64,000 nt of DNA from Terricaulis sp. (GTDB lineage: Bacteria > Pseudomonadota > Alphaproteobacteria > Caulobacterales > Aquidulcibacteraceae). A model generated the notes under the pieces. It did no database searches, was not told the origin of the DNA, and saw only the letters and a list, made by a program, of their open reading frames with translations. How positions within the stretch are numbered: the stretch's first letter is position 1; the number at the start of each line of letters is the position of its first letter. Shown one piece after another: positions 48,170 to 58,462 of the stretch. Both the position numbers and the translations under genes were made by a program. The stretch is taken from NCBI GenBank assembly GCA_024707365.1, contig JANPZV010000003.1, positions 118,866-182,865 of the forward strand, in the 5' to 3' direction.

Positions 48170-49927
48170 GTGAAGCAATTTCTCATTACGGTGGCCGGCG
48201 TGCTCGTCGGCTTGCTGCTGGCTTTTGTCGGCGTGCTTTTCCTGGTTGGCGGGATCATTGGCGGGGCGATGGCGCCGGCGCCGCAGCCCGGCCAGATGGT
48301 GCTGACGCTGGATCTGCGCCAGCCGATGACGGACCAGACGCCCTCCAATCCGTTCGCCGCGTTTTTCCGGCACGCCGGCGCTGCTGCCGGTGCTGACCCG
48401 CATCGATGAGGCGCGCCAGGATGATCGCGTGCGCGGCATTTTCGTGCGCGCCAATACGGGCGGCATGGCGCCTGCGCAGGCTGAGGAAATTCGCGCCGCG
48501 CTGCAGGCCTTCCAGGCCTCGGGCAAGTTCGTGATCGCGCATCTGCAAAATGACGGCGTGCGCATGTCGATGCCCGGCTACATGGCCGTGGCCGATGCGG
48601 ACGAGGTGTGGCTGCAGGCGGCTTCCGAATTCATGCCGATGGGCCTTTCGGCCGAGGTGATGTTCTTTGGCAATACGCTGCGGCGCTTTCATGCGCAGGC
48701 GCAGTTTGAAACGCGCGAGGAATACAAAACCGCCGCGCACACGCTGACGCAAACCGGCTTCACCCCCGCGCACCGGGAATCGACCGAGAGCCTGCTCAAT
48801 GGCCTCTATGACAACATGATCAACACCATCTCCGCCGATCGTGGAGATCGCGGCGGCGGAACTGCGCCGCGTGGTGGAAAGCACGCCCTTTACCGGGGCG
48901 GAAGCGGTGCGCTTGCGCCTGGTGGATCAGCTTGGCCGGCCAGAAGATGCGCAAGCGGCGGCGCTGGCGCGCGCCGAGGGCGCTGAGATTTTCGAGTTTG
49001 CGCGCTATCGCGCCCGCCCACATGCGGGCGGGCCGGTGATCGCGGTGGTGCAGGGCGAAGGCGCGATCATTTCCGGGCCTGAGCAGAATGATTTCTTCAG
49101 CGATGAATCGGTGATGACGAGCGATCGCATCGCCCAGGCGCTGCTGGATGCTTCGGCTGCGGAGGATGTGCGCGCGATCGCTGTTCCGGGTGTCGAGCCC
49201 CGGCGGCTCTGTGGTGGCCTCCGACCAGATCCTCGCCGCGCTGCGCACCGCGCGCGAACGCGGCAAGATCGTGGTGGTGTCGATGGGCGATGTGGCGGCC
49301 TCCGGCGGCTATTATGTCTCGGCTGATGCTGACGAGATCATCGCCTCGCCTTCGACCATCACCGGCTCGATCGGCGTTGTTGGCGGCAAGCTGATCTTGG
49401 GCCCGGCCTTTGATCATTATCTTTCGACCAATACCGAGACGATCACCGTGGGCTCGCCGCTGGTGGAGATGTTCACCACCGAGCGCGGCTTCAACCAGGC
49501 CGAGCGCGCGGCGTTCCAGGGCTTCATCGATCGCGCCTATCAGGATTTCATCGGCCTTGTCGCCGATGGGCGCGAACTGACGCGCGAGCAAGTGCGCGAA
49601 GTGGCGCGCGGGCGGGTGTGGACCGGAACGCAAGCGCTGGAGAGCCGCTTGGTGGATCGCCTTGGCGGGTTCTCCGTTGCGGTGGCGCGCGCGCGCGAAC
49701 TGGCCGGCATTGATGCGGATGCGCGCGTGCAATTGCGCTTCTATCCGGCCGCGCAAAATCCGTTCGACTCGCTCGGTTCGGTGTTTGGCGTTTCGGCCGA
49801 AGCGGTGGAGGGGCTGGCGCGTGTGAATGCGGCGCTTTCCGATCCGCGCGTGCAGCGCGCCATGGCGGCGCTGCGCGAAGAGGAAGCCGCCGCCCGCGCC
49901 GAAGCGCAACAGCTCAACGTGCGCTGA
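48170..49927 (+). CDS. sppA: Signal peptide peptidase SppA, long form (three frame breaks)
   Basis: About 586 residues from a GTG after GGAGGCG. One N-terminal membrane helix (LITVAGVLVGLLLAFVGVLF), then two tandem S49 domains: the first with RIDEARQDDRVRGIFVRANT and TREEYKTAAHTL (catalytic Lys region), the second with RVSSPGGSVVASDQIL (catalytic Ser) and VSMGDVAASGGYYVSADADE. Breaks lie near 48363, 48838 and 49190. Degrades cleaved signal peptides at the inner membrane. Confidence 0.9.
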
Positions 49928-49982
49928 TACAGATTAAGCCATAGCCTGCCTGGCCCCCGCGCAAGCGGGGCCTTTTTCTTTC

Positions 49983-50210
49983 GCCATAGCGGCGCGCCGG
50001 CTTCCAGCCGGCATGCGGCGCCTCAATCTTTCAAGGTTAAACACCACCCATTCCCGGATGCGCGCAGCGCCGTCCGGGAGCCATCACCTCAAGCGTTTGC
50101 GGTGATGGGTCCCGGGCTCGATGCTGCGCATCGCCCCGGGAATGGGTGGAGGGTGTTCTGAAGCGGTTGCGTGTCGTGATGCCGGCTGGAAGCCGGCGCT
50201 CCGCTATGGC
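49983..50210. repeat. Nested palindromic repeat cluster, families B and C
   Basis: Outer arms 49983-50014 and 50179-50210 match in 31 of 32 bases as inverted copies around CCGGCTTCCAGCCGGC. Inside, ACACCACCCATTCCCGG at 50041 pairs with the copy ending at 50156, and CGGGAGCCATCACC pairs with GGTGATGGGTCCCG at the centre. The whole can fold as one long branched hairpin. REP/BIME-like. Confidence 0.8.
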
Positions 50211-50775
50211 GTGCGTTTCGCCGCACAGCGCGCGGCGCTTGCGGGTTCGGGCGAAGCCCTCCGAAGCGCGCAGCGCGAAGGAGGGAGAGCGGGGCGCGCT
50301 TTAAGCTACGCGTGGAAATTTTAGTTTGGGTTTGCGCTTAGAGCGCGCCCCGCGCGGCATGTTTTTCAACCGGCGCCTGCGTGCAGCGTTCTGACGTCGC
50401 CCTGGGTGGCCATACGTTGATAAGACAGCGAACCGGCCGGGTCTCCTCCCCAGGCGATGATGCGCAGCACACCATATAAAGCGATGGCCGTTTGCGCCCT
50501 CACCGCCGCCGATGCTGCGACGCTGGGTATCCAGGCGCGCTTAGCGCCTTGCAGTCGTTCCCGGCTCGCGTGCTCTGGAGCGCACCATACACTCCAAGGA
50601 ATCCCGGCTTCCCTGTTTCTCACCGGGGCCGCGATCGCGGATGTCGCCACCTTTGATCGCATCACGCTCAAACCGCGTTCGGATCGTGATTGGTCTGGTG
50701 TGCACAACCGCCTCCCGTGATCTGAACGGGGAGAGACTAAGCGCGGTGTGAAATCGGTCGGATAGATTTTTGAGT
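50211..50775. other. Intergenic stretch, no supported gene
   Basis: Open frames on both strands lack recognisable motifs, ribosome sites and consistent codon use. I see nothing certain in it apart from GC-rich filler between two repeat clusters. Confidence 0.4.
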
Positions 50776-50863
50776 CTGGACCGCCGGCGCCCTCGCCGGC
50801 ATGGTTCAAACGGCAGGCTTTGTGCGGCTTTCACACATGCCGGCGAGGGCGCCGGCGGTCCAG
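50776..50863. repeat. REP-like inverted pair, family A, copy 2
   Basis: CTGGACCGCCGGCGCCCTCG... at 50776-50803 and its perfect 28-base inverted copy at 50836-50863. Same core as 44611-44703. Confidence 0.85.
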
Positions 50864-50907
50864 AGGTGGGGGATAGCGGCGTAGGCTATGCGCTTATTGG
50901 AAGGCGC

Positions 50908-51315
50908 TCAGCCTTTGCTCTCAACCTCGTATTTCGGCAGGTCGGCGCGCAGCGTCTCGTAAAGGCGCTCGACGAAGCGTTCGGGATCGTCATCGACGAA
51001 ATCGTCGAAATACGCGTCGAGATTGCTCTCAAACACGTACTCGCCATCCTCGGCGAAGATGAAGCCGAGTTCTTCATCGGTCTGCACGTGGATGATGGAG
51101 ATTTGCGTCTCGTCATCATCCTCATCGCCGAGCGAGAACGCCAAACGCCGCGAGGCGATTTTGGCTTCCAGCAGCGGCGCGAGCTCTTGCAGGGCGGCGA
51201 GATCGTCAAAGCCGGTTTCTTCGGAAAGCGCGGCCTCCAGGCGCTTGCGCGCGCTATCGACCTCGGCGTCGAAACCGGATTTGGAACTGGGCGCGGGCGG
51301 TTTTTTCGTGCTCAT
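50908..51315 (-). CDS. Acidic conserved hypothetical protein
   Basis: 135 residues, rich in Asp/Glu. After a helical start ([20 protein letters not shown]) come [20 protein letters not shown] and [20 protein letters not shown]. The start overlaps the purQ stop (ATGA), so it is cotranslated with purQ. Role unknown. Confidence 0.7.
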   Translation of the reverse strand: MSTKKPPAPSSKSGFDAEVDSARKRLEAALSEETGFDDLAALQELAPLLEAKIASRRLAFSLGDEDDDETQISIIHVQTDEELGFIFAEDGEYVFESNLDAYFDDFVDDDPERFVERLYETLRADLPKYEVESKG

Positions 51316-51974
51316 GCCGCTTCCATCAGGCTTTCAAACACCGCCCGGCCGCCAACATGACCCAGCACCGGATCGGAGGCGCGCTCGGGGTGGGGCATCA
51401 TGCCGAGCACGTTGCCGCGCGCATTGATGATTCCGGCAATATCGCGCGCTGAGCCATTGGGGTTTTCGAGATAGCGAAACACCACCCGCCCTTCGCCTTC
51501 GAGTTGGGCGAGGGTTTCTTCATCAGCAACGAAACGGCCATCGCCGTGCGCGACCGGGATTTCGGTTTGCCGCTCCTCGCGATAGGCGCGGGTGAAGGCG
51601 GTGTTGGCGTTGGCGATGGCGAGCGGCGCGTGCTTGCACACGAATTTGAGCCCCGCATTGCGCGCCAGCGCGCCGGGCAGGAGGCGGGTTTCGGTGAGCA
51701 CTTGAAAGCCGTTGCAGATGCCAAGCACCAAGCCGCCGCGCTCGGCGTGCGCGATCACGGCTTTGACGATCGGGCTTTTGGCCGCCATCGCGCCCGAGCG
51801 GAGATAATCGCCATAGGAGAACCCGCCGGGCAGCACGACGAGATCGAGCCCCTGGGGCAGATCCGTATCCTTGTGCCACACCATGGCGGGGGCCTTGCCG
51901 GTGATGCGCTCAAGCGCGCGGGCGGCGTCACGGTCGCAATTGGACCCTGGGAAAACGATCACGGCTGATTTCAT
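51312..51974 (-). CDS. purQ: Phosphoribosylformylglycinamidine synthase, glutaminase subunit
   Basis: 220 residues, class I glutamine amidotransferase: [34 protein letters not shown] with the catalytic Cys, and [15 protein letters not shown] with the His/Glu. Supplies ammonia to PurL with PurS. purS is at 56390 and purC at 56755 on the same strand, but purL is not in the window. Confidence 0.95.
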   Translation of the reverse strand: MKSAVIVFPGSNCDRDAARALERITGKAPAMVWHKDTDLPQGLDLVVLPGGFSYGDYLRSGAMAAKSPIVKAVIAHAERGGLVLGICNGFQVLTETRLLPGALARNAGLKFVCKHAPLAIANANTAFTRAYREERQTEIPVAHGDGRFVADEETLAQLEGEGRVVFRYLENPNGSARDIAGIINARGNVLGMMPHPERASDPVLGHVGGRAVFESLMEAA

Positions 51975-52090
51975 GGGGGCTAGATAGAGCCCCGCGCGAT
52001 TCAGGCCAAGGGCCGAAAGCGGCCCATTCGCCGCAAAGCGGGCTTGTTTAGGGGCTTGTTTGGGGGGCTTGGAGCGGTTAGGCGCGAGCC

Positions 52091-52285
52091 ATGACCACGT
52101 TTGTGCTGATCGCCGTGCTGGGCTCGATAGGGCTGACGCTGCTGCTGGCGTCGCTGCTGTGGCGGATCAATCGCCCGCGCGGGGACCAGGATGGCGACGG
52201 CGGCGCCGCGGCTGCGAACAGCGCAGCGGCGAAAGATGCTGATGGCGGTGATAGCGGGGATGGCGGCGGCGGTGGCGGCAAGTAA
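52091..52285 (+). CDS. Small membrane protein with Gly/Asp-rich tail
   Basis: 64 residues: one helix ([20 protein letters not shown]) followed by a disordered Ala/Gly/Asp tail. Plausible but short and compositionally biased. Confidence 0.45.
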   Translation: MTTFVLIAVLGSIGLTLLLASLLWRINRPRGDQDGDGGAAAANSAAAKDADGGDSGDGGGGGGK

Positions 52286-52330
52286 GCCGCCAGACTCAAA
52301 ATCGCGCGCCCGCCGCCCTATCTTGAGGAC

Positions 52331-52450
52331 ATGACCGCAATCAGCATCATCGCCTTGGCGATCGGGGTTGGGTTTTTCTTCGCGCTGGCGAGCGTCTCGA
52401 TCGCATTTTCGCGGCGCGGGCCCAGGCGGCGGCATGGCGCAGACGATTAG
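52331..52450 (+). CDS. Very small membrane protein
   Basis: 39 residues read from the DNA: MTAISIIALAIGVGFFFALA, a single helix, then a basic tail. GAGG lies close ahead of the ATG. The stop overlaps that of the convergent CpaE-like gene. Confidence 0.4.
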   Translation: MTAISIIALAIGVGFFFALASVSIAFSRRGPRRRHGADD

Positions 52451-55177
52451 AGATTGGCGTCTGGGTTTGGCGTGCGCGGGCTGAAGGCGAGGGCGCGCGC
52501 GCGCGCCTGTTCGGCGGCCAGCGGCGGCGCTTGTGCGGCGAGCGTTTGCGCCGCGCTTTGGGCTTCGCCATCCCCGCCCGCGGCGGCGAGATAAAACCAA
52601 AACAAAGCTTCAAGCGGATCGGCGCTGACGCCGCGCCCTTCGGCGTAGAGAACGCCGAGATTGTATTGGCTATCTGTCACGCCGAATTCGGCGGCTTGGC
52701 GGAACCAGCGGAACGCGGCGGTTTCGGCGGCCTGGCCGGCGTCTTTGGCGTAATAGACGCCAAGATCGTGCATGGCGCGCACATGCCCGCCGGCGGCTGC
52801 GCGCTCTGTCCAGGCGCGCGAGGTTTGGATCTGCTTCGGCGTAGAGCTGGGCGAGGCGATGTTGCGCGGGCGCGTGGCCGGCTTCGGCGCTCATGCGCAG
52901 CAGCGGCAGCGCTTCATTCTGGCGGCCTTCGCCGATGAGCAAAAGCGCGGAGGCATAGCGCGTGGCGGCGGTGGGCGCAGGGGCGGGCGCGGGCGCGGCG
53001 GCGGCTTGCGCGACCGGGGTGAGCGGCGCCTCGAAGTTGCGCCAGGCGACGCTGAGAAGCGCGAGCGCGGCGGCGGCCGCCGCAAGGCTGATGCGGCCCC
53101 AGCGCAGGCGCGGGCGCTCGCTCTGGCTGGCGTCCAATTCGCTTTGCGCGGCGGCGCGCGCTTTGGCGAGATATTCGCTTTCGGCATCGCCTTCATAAGC
53201 GGCGGCAAGCGCGCCGACGCTGGTTTCGCGCGCGTGAGCACGAGCACGTTCTCGCTCGGCGCTGGGGCGGAATCGCGCAGGCCGCGCTTGGGCGATTTGG
53301 CGAAATCGGCCGGCACGTCGCGGGCGAGGATCGCCGCATCGGGGGCGCGCTTGCGCGGATTGGGCTTGCGCCCGGTGAGCACGGTGGCGAGCGCATCGAG
53401 CGCGGCGGCGGTTTTGGACAGAGGATCGGCTTCCCCGATCATCTGATTGCTGGTTTCACACTGGCCAAACAGCAGCGGCTCGAAGGCGAAGGATGCGGCG
53501 GGGCTCACGCCCACGGTTTCGGTGAAATCCTTCGCTGAAATCTCAGGCCGCTTGGGCACGCCTGTCATCGATAGCGCGCACAGCACCGGGCTTTTATCCG
53601 CGCGCAGCGGCGCGAGCGTTTCGACCATGCTCTTGGCGTTGCGCAGGCTGGCGAGATCGGGCGCGGCCACGAGCACCACCTCATCGGCGCCCGCGAGCGC
53701 TTGTTTGACCCACGGCGTCCAGGCGTGCGGCAGATCGAGCACGACGTAAGGATTGGCGCGGCGCGCGCAGCGGACAAGCGCCTCCACCGCTTCGGGCTCA
53801 AGCTCTGCGCCGCGCTCAAGCGCTGCGGGGCCGGCGAGAAGCTGGAGGTGCTTGGTGTGCTGCACGGCGGCGCGGGCGAGCATCGCGTCATTCACTGCAT
53901 CGGGCGCGGAAAGCGCATCGGCCATGGCTTGCGCGCCGGCTTTGCCGAGGCTGAACGCGGCGGCGCCAAAGGCGAGATCAAGATCGATCAGCGCCGCGCA
54001 GGCGTCCTGCCGCTCGGCGATCGACCAGGCGAGGTTGCGCGCGATGGTGGAGGCGCCCACGCCCCGCGCGCGCACCGATCACCGCGATGACGCGCGATTG
54101 ATCCTGCACCGCATAAAGCCGCGCCACCGCGCGGGCGAGATCTTCGGGCTTGAAGGGCGGGACGATATATTCGCTCACCCCGCGCGCGGCGAGATCGCGC
54201 AAAAGGCCAATATCGTTGACGGTGCCGATGATAATGATCTTGCAATCGGCTTCGATGGCGAGCGCGAGCGAATCGAGCGCCGCCAGCAATTCGGCGCGCC
54301 GCAGCGTGGTGTCGATGATCAGGAGATCGGGGCTTGGCTGGCCGGCAAAGCGCGCGGCCGCGCCATCAATGCCGCCGCGGGCGATGGCCATGTCGGCGCG
54401 CGCCAGGCGATGATCGCCGGCCGCATCCCAGAGCAAGCGCCCGATCTCGGGCCTATCCCAGCTGGCGTGAATTTGGATCGGCGGGGCGGGCGTTTCGCTG
54501 CTTTTGGCCTCGGGCGGGGGCGCGGGCGCCGGCTCCTGGCTGAGATCGATCTCGGCGTAATCGAACAGCAAAGCGTCGGGCGCGGGGAGCGAGGGGTGGG
54601 GCGCATCGGCCTCGGGCGTGCGCTCAAACAGCGGGCCGAGCACGGCGTCCGATGCATCGGGCGCATCGAAGGGCGGCTCATCGTCATCCGCCGCCGCCGC
54701 GTGCGCGAGCGGATCGCCGACAACCTCCTCCAGAATGGCTTGCAACGCCGCGTCCAGCGCAGGCTCGGCGGCGCGGGCCTCATCTTCGGCGAAGGCGAGA
54801 ACCTCTTCTTGCACGGTGCGCGGGCGCCGCGGGGCGGCAGGCCCAGGCGCGTAGAAAAGGTCAGGCGGGGCTGCGCCTTCCTGGCCCACCTCTAAAGCGG
54901 GCGCTTGGTGCTCGGGCTCATCGCCATCGGCGGCGCCGAATATATCGTCATCCGGTTCGGGCGGATCAAACGGCGGGTCTTCGTTGAGCAGGGCGTCATT
55001 ATCGGCGGCGGGGGCGCGCGCGTCATGGCTGAGCAGATCGGCGGCGCGCAAAGTTTGCGTTTCATCAACCACGTCATTGGCGGGCGTGTGCGTCTCGCCC
55101 AGCAGGCGCGCGGCAAGCGATGGGCGGCGCGCCCAAGCGGGCAAGCGTCGTGCGGGATGAGACGGAGCAGAACTCAT
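52447..55177 (-). CDS. CpaE/MinD-like ATPase fused to membrane segment and Sel1 repeats (three frame breaks)
   Basis: About 910 residues restored. Residues ~1-230 are acidic and Pro/Ala-rich, probably disordered. ~232-365 is a receiver-like domain (PDLLIIDTTLRRAELLAALD, ARGVSEYIVPPFKPEDLARA). ~370-620 is a CpaE-type ATPase with deviant Walker A GARGGVGASTIARNLAW and LIDLDLAFGAAAFSL. Then EREYLAKARA-like residues (EYLAKARAAAQSE), one helix near 705 (ISLAAAAAALALLSVAW) and Sel1 repeats (SAEAGHAPAQHRLAQLYAEA; DSQYNLGVLYAEGRGVSADP). Breaks lie near 54075, 53270 and 52825. CpaE proteins place pilus machinery at the pole; Sel1 after one helix is the PodJ plan. The fusion suggests a polar scaffold. 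Confidence 0.72.
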
Positions 55178-55318
55178 GAACGCCGTTTGCTGAGAAATGA
55201 ACGCGGGATCGCCACGCGTAAGATTACATTTTTCTCTTGCAAACCGATTAGGAAGTAATGTGAACGCCGCGTTCGCCATAGTCGCGCGGACGTCACACAG
55301 CCATGCGAGCAATAGGCG

Positions 55319-55950
55319 ATGCCGCGCCCTTCCAACGACGCCCGTTTCTGGGACCGCATTGCGCGCAAATACGCGGCCGATCCTATCGCCGACATGGAGG
55401 GCTATGAGCGCACGCTCGCGGCGGCGCGCCCGCACCTGGCCGATAGGATCGCGTTGGAGTTCGGCTGCGGCACGGGGGCGACGGCGGTGAAGCTGACGCC
55501 CGCCGCGGCGGGCTATATCGCCACCGATTTTTCCAGCGAGATGATCGCGATCGCCAAGGAGAAGGCCGCCGAGGGCGGCTCGAAAGCCGAATTCGCGGTC
55601 GCCGCGCCCGATGCGGCGCCGGTGGCGGATGGGAGCGTCGATGTGGCGCTCGGCTTCAATGTGCTGCATCTCATTGCGGCGCGCGCGGCGGCGCTTGAGG
55701 GCGTGCATCGGATGCTGAAGCCGGGCGGGCTGTTCATCTCCAAGACGCCGTGCCTGAAGGAAATGAACCCGTTCATCCGCATGGCCGTGCCGGTGATGCA
55801 GGCGCTCGGCAAGGCGCCTTATGTGGATTTTTCTCCGCCGAAGCGCTGGAGCGGGAGATCGCGGCGGCGGGCTTTGAGATCGTGGAGCGGGCGCGGCATG
55901 GCTCGAAACGCAAGGAGCCGCGTATTTTTATCGTGGCGCGGAAGGTTTAG
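55319..55950 (+). CDS. SAM-dependent class I methyltransferase (frame break)
   Basis: About 210 residues. ARFWDRIARKYAADPIADME, motif I ALEFGCGTGATAVKLTP, then FNVLHLIAARAAALEGVHRM and LKPGGLFISKTPCLKEMN. The frame breaks near 55835 (one T short) and resumes SAEALEREIAAAGFEIVERA to a stop at 55950. Resembles small-molecule or ubiquinone-type methyltransferases; substrate unknown. Confidence 0.82.
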
Positions 55951-56003
55951 GGCCGGAGCGAGGTTGATATCGCAGGATCCTTTCAAGCGGAGCCCTCACC
56001 CAT

Positions 56004-56035
56004 CCCCGGATGCGAGCGCAGCGAGCAGTCCGGGG
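56004..56035. repeat. Palindromic intergenic element, family C
   Basis: CCCCGGATGCGAGCGCAGCG begins it; CCCCGGA (56004-56010) pairs with TCCGGGG (56029-56035). It resembles the CCCGGATGCGCGCAGC part of the 50041 repeat. Confidence 0.6.
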
Positions 56036-56087
56036 CCTATGAACGCAGGCGTTTACGCGTAAATCTCCGCCGTCCGTGTTCATGGAT

Positions 56088-56132
56088 CCCGGACTTGGCG
56101 CTGTGCGCCAATCCGGGAAGGAGTGGTTTTTT
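56088..56132 (+). terminator. Probable terminator after the methyltransferase gene
   Basis: CCCGGACTTGGCGC (56088-56101) pairs with GCGCCAATCCGGG (56105-56117), and a run of six T follows at 56127-56132. Confidence 0.5.
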
Positions 56133-56138
56133 AAGCGC

Positions 56139-56384
56139 TTAATCGCGGCCCCAGCGCCAGCGCCAGCCGCCTTCGGTGGTGCGCCAGCTGATGGCGACGA
56201 AGGCGATGGTGAGGATCGCGGCGATGGTGAAATAGGTGAGCGCGCGCGCTTCGGGCGCGGCGGCCATCCAGGCCGAGCCAAGCAGGAGCAGCGCCACATA
56301 GGCGCCCGTAAACGCCCAGCCCTCCCACGTGGCGGGGCTGGCGCCGAAGCCATAGCGCTTCTGCTTGAACCAGTAGCGCGCCAT
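56139..56384 (-). CDS. Small two-to-three-helix membrane protein
   Basis: 81 residues: MARYWFKQKRYGFGASPATW, then WAFTGAYVALLLLGSAWMAA and YFTIAAILTIAFVAISW. MARYWFKxKRYGxGAxPxTWEGW is a familiar opening of alphaproteobacterial hypothetical membrane proteins. Five bases downstream of purS. Confidence 0.75.
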   Translation of the reverse strand: MARYWFKQKRYGFGASPATWEGWAFTGAYVALLLLGSAWMAAAPEARALTYFTIAAILTIAFVAISWRTTEGGWRWRWGRD

Positions 56385-56389
56385 GGGCG

Positions 56390-56635
56390 TCAGCCTGCGA
56401 TCTCGACGCGGTAGCTTTCGATCACGGTGTTGGCGAGCAGCTTCTCGCACATCTCGGTGACTTGCGCTTTGGCGGTGTCGGGATCGAGGTTTCCGTCGAG
56501 CCGGATTTCGATCACCTTGCCCACGCGCGCATCCTCCACCGCGCCAAAGCCCAAATCCTTGAGCGCGCCGGCCACGGCCTTGCCTTGCACGTCCAGAACG
56601 CCGGGCTTCAAACCCACGGTGACGATGGCTTTCAT
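56390..56635 (-). CDS. purS: FGAM synthase subunit PurS
   Basis: 81 residues. KAIVTVGLKPGVLDVQGKAV, ALKDLGFGAVEDARVGKVIE, EMCEKLLANTVIESYRVEI is the PurS fold. It bridges PurL and PurQ in purine synthesis. Lies 119 bases after purC. Confidence 0.94.
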   Translation of the reverse strand: MKAIVTVGLKPGVLDVQGKAVAGALKDLGFGAVEDARVGKVIEIRLDGNLDPDTAKAQVTEMCEKLLANTVIESYRVEIAG

Positions 56636-56651
56636 TTAGCTCCCCCTTTGA

Positions 56652-56752
56652 GGGGAGTAGGCAATAGGCAATAGGCAATGGGCAATAGGGAGCGGCGGCG
56701 GCGCGCGCTGAAATCCCATTGCCTATTGCCTATTGCCCACTGCCTACTCCCT
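56652..56752. repeat. Inverted heptanucleotide repeat cluster
   Basis: Tandem copies of GGCAATA (56660-56690) and, after a 22-base spacer, the same heptamer inverted (TATTGCC, 56719-56752). The two arms pair over ~39 bases with few mismatches. It fills the purC-purS gap. Confidence 0.85.
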
Positions 56753-56754
56753 AA

Positions 56755-57510
56755 TCAATGCACGCTATCGCCGCCGCCGACGGCCGCTTGCTTGACGATG
56801 CCAAGCCGGCGCGCGACTTCGACATAGGCTTCAGTGACATTGCCGAGATCGCGGCGGAAGCGATCCTTATCCAGCTTCTCGTTGGTCTGCACGTCCCAGA
56901 GGCGGCAGCTGTCTGGGCTGATCTCGTCGGCCACCACGGTGCGCACCATGTCGCCTTCATAGAGCCGGCCGAACTCGATCTTGAAATCCACCAGCTTGAT
57001 GCCGACGGCGCCGAACATGCCGAAGAGATAATCGTTGATGCGCAGCGTCAGCGCCATGATGTCGTCGATCTCCTGGGTGGAGGCCCAGTTGAACGCGGTG
57101 ATGTGCTCTTCGGCCACCATCGGGTCGTTCAGCTCATCTTTCTTGAAATAGAATTCGATGATCGAGCGCGGGAGCGGGGTGCCTTCCTCGATGCCCAGGC
57201 GCTGGGAGATCGAGCCGGCGGCGACGTTGCGGCAGACAACCTCAAGCGGGATGATCTCCACCTCGCGCACGAGCTGCTCGCGCATGTTCATCGTCTTGAT
57301 GTAATGGGTGGGCACGCCGATCGCGTTGAGGTTCTGCATGATGAACCCGCTGATCTGGTTGTTGATGACGCCCTTGCCCTCCAGAATCGCCTTTTTCTGG
57401 GCGTTGAAGGCGGTGGCGTCGTCCTTGAAATATTGGATCAAGGTGCCCGGCTCAGGGCCCTCGAACAGGATCTTGGCCTTGCCTTCGTAAATCTTCTTGC
57501 GACGGGACAT
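56755..57510 (-). CDS. purC: SAICAR synthetase
   Basis: 251 residues. [53 protein letters not shown] and [11 protein letters not shown] are PurC marks (ATP site, aspartate site). GGAGGAGG precedes the ATG at 57510, so the longer open frame is not used. Catalyses the aspartate-adding step before PurB. Confidence 0.95.
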   Translation of the reverse strand: MSRRKKIYEGKAKILFEGPEPGTLIQYFKDDATAFNAQKKAILEGKGVINNQISGFIMQNLNAIGVPTHYIKTMNMREQLVREVEIIPLEVVCRNVAAGSISQRLGIEEGTPLPRSIIEFYFKKDELNDPMVAEEHITAFNWASTQEIDDIMALTLRINDYLFGMFGAVGIKLVDFKIEFGRLYEGDMVRTVVADEISPDSCRLWDVQTNEKLDKDRFRRDLGNVTEAYVEVARRLGIVKQAAVGGGDSVH

Positions 57511-57766
57511 GGGGCTTTCCTCCTCCTTGGAGGCGCGCCGCCGGTGGGGCCGGGGAGGCGAACATTTGTAAAAAACCCGCGGAATCGCCGCTGGGCCAAA
57601 GCGTAATCTAGGGTATCGGGGGCGGCGCCACAATCAGCCGCTGCGGTGGGAGGTGGTGTTATTTTACCGGAAGCTGAGGCGTGTTGAGTTAAATCGCCGC
57701 TGGGGCGGCGCCATTGTCTGGCCCCGGCGGGCTGGTATGGATAGGCGAACACCACCGGAGATCCCG

Positions 57767-58088
57767 ATGAGCAGCTTTGACGACCGTGAACGCGCCGAAG
57801 AAAAAGAAATTTCAGCTCGATCAGGAGCTGGAATTCAAGGCCCAGGCGCGCCGGGCGAAAATCGTCGGGCTGTGGACGGCTGGCCTGATCGGTCTTTCGG
57901 GCGATGAAGCCGAAGCCTACGCCAAGGCGGTGGTGATGGCCGATCTCGAAGAGGCGGGCGAGGAAGATCTCTTCCGCAAGATCCGCGGCGATCTCGATAT
58001 GCACGCGGTCACGCTCAGCGATCACCAGATCCGCAGCAAGATGGCCGAAGCGCTGGATGAAGCCCGCGCCTCGGTGAAGGCCGGGTGA
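57767..58088 (+). CDS. DUF1476 protein (frame break)
   Basis: About 106 residues. Starts MSSFDDRERAEEKKFQLDQE when one A is removed from the A5 run near 57800, then LEFKAQARRAKIVGLWTAGL, AEAYAKAVVMADLEEAGEED. This is the alphaproteobacterial DUF1476 family, whose members include the ATP synthase zeta inhibitor; the conserved start FDDRERAxExK is seen. It may inhibit F1-ATPase, by homology only. Confidence 0.85.
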
Positions 58089-58450
58089 GCGCGAAGGCGG
58101 GGCGGGTTTCCGTTCCGCTGACGATGTGGCGGGGCGTGCGGCTCTCATGCCCGCAATGCGGCCGGCGCACGCTGTTTCGCGCTTATCTCAAGCTCAATCA
58201 GGCTTGCCCCGCGTGCGGGGCGGATTTTTCACGCTCGGAAACCGCGGACGTTGCGCCGTATCTGACGACGCTGATCATTGGCCTGACCTGCATGCCCGCG
58301 ATCGTGGCGCTGGCGCTGAACGCCGGTGAAGCCACCGAATGGATGATCTGGCCGGCGCTGGGCGTGGCGGTGTTGCTCGCGCTGGTGCTGCTGCCGCGCG
58401 TGAAGGGCGTGCTGGCCGCGCTGCTGTGGCGGGCGCGGCGGGAAATGTGA
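58085..58450 (+). CDS. DUF983 membrane protein
   Basis: 121 residues. N-terminal zinc-ribbon-like part LSCPQCGRRTLFRAYLKLNQ, ACPACGADFSRSETADVAPY, then two helices. Matches DUF983. Starts inside the DUF1476 stop (GTGA), so the two are coupled. Confidence 0.88.
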   Translation: MSAKAGRVSVPLTMWRGVRLSCPQCGRRTLFRAYLKLNQACPACGADFSRSETADVAPYLTTLIIGLTCMPAIVALALNAGEATEWMIWPALGVAVLLALVLLPRVKGVLAALLWRARREM

Positions 58451-58462
58451 GCGCGTGCGCTG

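Noticed and set aside
50366..50834. Frames on both strands between the repeat clusters
   Set aside because: No family features or start signals; two overlapping antisense frames in GC-rich DNA are expected by chance.
56652..56752. CRISPR array
   Set aside because: The repeats are 7 bases long, contiguous and inverted, with no spacers and no cas genes anywhere in the window.
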